Positions 6,486 through 8,150 of a stretch of DNA of 8,150 bases are shown one piece after another. Where the stretch lies: contig JAEYQZ010000238.1 in the NCBI GenBank assembly GCA_023409695.1, forward strand, positions 1 to 8,150, given 5' to 3'. The first letter of the stretch is position 1; the number at the start of each line of letters is the position of its first letter. The stretch is from Methanobacteriota archaeon (GTDB lineage Archaea > Methanobacteriota > Methanobacteria > Methanobacteriales > Methanobacteriaceae). The translations under genes and the position numbers were made by a program. The notes below the pieces were generated by a model. The model was not told the DNA's origin. It saw only the letters and a program-made list of their open reading frames with translations, and ran no database searches.

Positions 6486-6510
6486 TATATAAACATACCG
6501 AATACTTGGT
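6486..6510 (-). promoter_or_regulatory. adh promoter with adjoining imperfect dyad
   Basis: On the minus strand TTTATATA (6486-6493) is a consensus archaeal TATA box; a transcript starting about 25 nt downstream (near 6462) would have a leader of about 23 nt. Three bases upstream of the box is the imperfect dyad ACCGAATACTTGGT (6497-6510), covering the place where TFB contacts the BRE. A protein bound there would compete with initiation, so it is a plausible operator for the divergent TetR-type regulator. Confidence 0.6.
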
Positions 6511-6771
6511 CTGTAACGATTAATCATTTATATTTGTAGAGAGTGTTCTCTTTTTAATTAACCCAAACAGAGCTTTTATAGGATATTCATCGAAAATAAT
6601 TAAGATATATGCTCATAAAACTAAAATATATGTCTTTTTATTGCATGAGAATTCCATTATATCTTTTAAACTTTATAAAAAGACTATAATATATCAAATA
6701 ATAGTATAAATAGTACGTATGCTTTTATACTGCATGTAGCTAGTAAAAAAACCGTATAATGTAAACATCGA
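6511..6771. promoter_or_regulatory. Long AT-rich divergent control region
   Basis: About 450 nt separate the adh and TetR-gene start codons, much longer than the other spacers here. No gene or RNA was recognised in it. It holds a small hairpin AGAGA-gtgt-TCTCT (6538-6551) followed by T on the plus strand, and a dyad AGTATAAA (6703-6710) / TTTATACT (6724-6731) around the palindrome TACGTA (6714-6719). These are candidate regulator sites. Unrecognised small RNA or leader functions cannot be excluded. Confidence 0.4.
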
Positions 6772-6788
6772 AAAAGGAAAATATATAA
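6772..6788 (+). promoter_or_regulatory. Promoter of the TetR-family gene
   Basis: A purine-rich BRE (AAAAGGAAA, 6772-6780) directly precedes ATATATAA (6781-6788), a good archaeal TATA box. Initiation about 25 nt downstream would fall near 6810 and give a leader of about 80 nt. The box is followed by AACAT-ggtca-ATGTT (6788-6802), a small dyad in the spacer that could serve autoregulation. Confidence 0.6.
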
Positions 6789-6893
6789 ACATGGTCAATG
6801 TTACTCTATAATGTTATAAGTTTTGAAACAGCACGTTATGTGGATCTATTGCAGTGCCAAATATTTTAACAACAATTGAAAAGAAGGATGTAC

Positions 6894-7505
6894 ATGGATA
6901 CAAAAGTTAGAATCATGGAAACAGCTTTTAAGCTATTTCTAGAAAAAGGATTTGCTGATGTTTCTTTGAATGAGATTATAAGAAAATCAGACATAACCAC
7001 CGGCGGATTCTACTATCACTTCAACAGCAAAGATACTCTACTTGTGGAAGTAATTAACAAATACATATTCAATTATTTCAGCTCAATTATAGATCAAATG
7101 AGGAAATTCAAGGGTACACCTAAAGAAAAATTAAAAGCTGTCATACTTTTAATCGTTGGAGACGATTCAACCATTAACGAAACCACACAGCTATGCGAAA
7201 GCGCTGAAAAAATAGATTACAGGACATTACACCTGCTGCTCTTTGAAGGCGTACAGAAGTATGATATCATAAGTAAACACTACACCGAGTTTTATTATGA
7301 TCTCCATGAGTTCATCAAGGAAGTAATAGATGACGGCATAGATCAAGGCATAATAAGAGATGATATTGACTCCACTGAACTTTCATTAACTATCCAAACG
7401 GTTATGGTTGGAACAGTCTTGATGTGGATAGGAATGCCTGAAATGCCCCTAGAAAAAAGAATGGAATCAAATATAGATCAGCTGTGGAATTTCATAAAAA
7501 AATAA
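6894..7505 (+). CDS. TetR/AcrR-family transcriptional regulator
   Basis: The 203-residue protein begins with a typical TetR DNA-binding domain. Helix 1 is about residues 4-19, and the helix-turn-helix and following helix span about 24-50 (S-L-N-E-I-I-R-K-S-D-I-T-T-G-G-F-Y-Y-H-F and S-K-D-T-L-L). The remaining ~150 residues are a mostly helical, poorly conserved ligand/dimer domain with hydrophobic stretches such as LSLTIQTVMVGTVLMW (163-178). Such proteins usually act as dimeric repressors released by a small molecule. The ATG at 6894 is preferred because AAGAAGGA ends 5 nt before it; the ATG at 6888 overlaps that site and the TTG at 6876 has none. The gene is divergent from adh-npdG, so that operon and the regulator itself are the likely targets. 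The ligand is unknown; an alcohol, ketone or redox-active compound is possible but only inferred. Confidence 0.92.
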   Translation: MDTKVRIMETAFKLFLEKGFADVSLNEIIRKSDITTGGFYYHFNSKDTLLVEVINKYIFNYFSSIIDQMRKFKGTPKEKLKAVILLIVGDDSTINETTQLCESAEKIDYRTLHLLLFEGVQKYDIISKHYTEFYYDLHEFIKEVIDDGIDQGIIRDDIDSTELSLTIQTVMVGTVLMWIGMPEMPLEKRMESNIDQLWNFIKK

Positions 7506-7627
7506 ATAATCCCTAAAAATACATAAATCTCTTTTTAATCCCATACCTTTTAGCAATGCAATTATTCACAAGATTGAAATAATTGTTTCAAATCTCAATA
7601 TTCATTACAAAGAGAACATTCGCTATT
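7506..7627 (+). promoter_or_regulatory. Spacer with T-tract and dyad between the TetR and ABM genes
   Basis: A T5 tract at 7532-7536, shortly after the regulator stop, may terminate its transcript. Further on, AGATTGAAA (7571-7579) and TTTCAAATCT (7586-7595) form a near-perfect dyad with a one-base bulge around TAATTG. It lies about 33 nt upstream of the TATA box of the next gene and could be an operator. Confidence 0.4.
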
Positions 7628-7635
7628 TTTATATA
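7628..7635 (+). promoter_or_regulatory. TATA box of the ABM-domain gene
   Basis: TTTATATA, consensus archaeal TATA box. The expected transcription start is near 7658, leaving a leader of about 45 nt before the ATG at 7704. This makes the in-frame ATG at 7659 an unlikely translation start, as it would sit at or next to the 5' end of the RNA. Confidence 0.65.
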
Positions 7636-7703
7636 TTAGGATAGTGCTATTAAATTAAATGATGTTCAAAACATCGGTGAAATTCTTTAAAGGAGATGAG
7701 AAC

Positions 7704-7997
7704 ATGATCATGGTAACTGCTAAAATAACAGCTAAATCAGGTGAAAGGGACAATATTATTGCAAAAGCACAAGATCTAATCACATCAAGTCGTTTAGACC
7801 AGGGATGTATTAGCTACAATTTATATGCAAGCACTGAAAATGAGGATGTTTTATTAATGCTTGAACAATGGGAAAATTTTGAACTTTTACAGTCACATAT
7901 GCAAACAGAACATTTCAAAGTATTTGGTACAGCTATAAAAGATATTTTAGCAGAAGAAATGGATATCAGCGTTTATTCAGCAGAAGTAAAAAATTAA
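7704..7997 (+). CDS. Small ABM-domain (YgiN-like) putative monooxygenase
   Basis: A 97-residue protein consisting of a single antibiotic-biosynthesis-monooxygenase (ABM) ferredoxin-like fold. Family features are the N-terminal strand MVTAKITAK (3-11), the G-C-I-S-Y-N-L-Y core (34-41), LLMLEQWENFELLQSHMQTEHF (the residues E54, W56, H65 and H70 are typical) and a final edge strand (about 88-95). Members are small dimers without metal or flavin; some oxidise quinols or aromatic polyketides, while many have no known substrate, so the reaction here cannot be named. The start at 7704 is chosen because AGGAGATGA lies 4 nt before it; an ATG at 7659 is in frame but adds residues not typical of the family. 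It has its own promoter and lies on the same strand after the TetR gene; whether it is under the same regulator is unknown. Confidence 0.85.
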   Translation: MIMVTAKITAKSGERDNIIAKAQDLITSSRLDQGCISYNLYASTENEDVLLMLEQWENFELLQSHMQTEHFKVFGTAIKDILAEEMDISVYSAEVKN

Positions 7998-8150
7998 TTG
8001 GATAATTACAGATATTTACATTTATTTACTATTTTAAAAATTTATTTTGTAATTTTAATCTGTCATAGCTATAATAATGAAAATAATTCATTAAATACGA
8101 TATTTTAATGTAAATTATATCATATTAGATTTTAAAAAATGATTATAATA
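7998..8150. other. AT-rich right-hand end, no gene seen
   Basis: Nothing gene-like was found. Just after the ABM stop, AATTACA (8004-8010) and TGTAATT (8048-8054) form a distant dyad, with several short T-rich runs between them and after it that could serve as a diffuse archaeal terminator for the plus-strand gene. Confidence 0.3.

Noticed and set aside
6440..6496. Longer adh start at 6496
   Set aside because: The extra 19 residues are not found in the family and this start lies upstream of the TATA box (6486-6493), so it would not be in the transcript.
6538..6555. AGAGA-gtgt-TCTCT hairpin followed by T5 as a terminator
   Set aside because: Its polarity is plus strand, yet no plus-strand gene lies upstream of it within the region; the 5-bp stem may be chance or a protein-binding site.
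6876..6893. TTG start at 6876 or ATG at 6888 for the TetR gene
   Set aside because: AAGAAGGA at 6881-6888 serves the ATG at 6894; the earlier starts have no ribosome binding site at a workable distance.
7659..7703. Start at 7659 for the ABM gene
   Set aside because: It falls at the predicted transcription start, while AGGAGATGA 4 nt before 7704 gives a normal start and family-length protein.
1..8150. CRISPR arrays, tRNA or rRNA genes, insertion sequences
   Set aside because: No regularly spaced repeats, cloverleaf-like sequences, transposase motifs or terminal inverted repeats with target duplications were seen in reading both strands.

Overview
The window looks like chromosomal DNA of a low-GC methanogenic archaeon, most likely of the order Methanobacteriales (a Methanobacterium-type organism). 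Four things point there: an F420-dependent NADP oxidoreductase gene, the archaeal NadA plus aspartate-dehydrogenase route to NAD, archaeal promoters (BRE/TATA boxes such as TTTATATA), and GGTGA/GAGGTG-type ribosome binding sites 4-6 nt before most start codons. The genus is inferred; no rRNA or other marker is present.

Layout. (1) Positions 1-1979, minus strand: a two-gene unit, an Sfp-type phosphopantetheinyl transferase (1344-1979) followed 38 nt later by the start of a nonribosomal peptide synthetase (1-1305). The synthetase begins with a complete condensation domain and runs off the left edge. (2) 1980-2267: AT-rich spacer with a probable nadX terminator. (3) 2268-4071, minus strand: nadA then nadX, which together make quinolinate from aspartate for NAD synthesis. 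(4) 4179-6439, minus strand: a secondary-alcohol dehydrogenase, the F420H2:NADP oxidoreductase npdG and a truncated short-chain dehydrogenase remnant, closed by a strong hairpin-plus-T7 terminator. (5) 6440-6893: a long AT-rich divergent control region with two recognisable TATA boxes and several dyads. (6) 6894-7505, plus strand: a TetR-family regulator. (7) 7704-7997, plus strand: a small ABM-domain protein with its own TATA box. (8) 7998-8150: AT-rich DNA with no gene seen.

How the genes fit together. The alcohol dehydrogenase has the NADP-binding residues of the Thermoanaerobacter secondary-ADH family. Its partner NpdG passes hydride between NADPH and F420. Together they can feed electrons from alcohols such as 2-propanol or ethanol into F420H2-dependent methanogenesis, and the divergent TetR gene is the natural candidate controller. 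The transferase/synthetase pair is a separate specialised-metabolite locus, notable because such systems are uncommon in archaea. Several start codons were set from ribosome-binding-site positions rather than the longest open frame: nadX at 3137, adh at 6439, the TetR gene at 6894 and the ABM gene at 7704.
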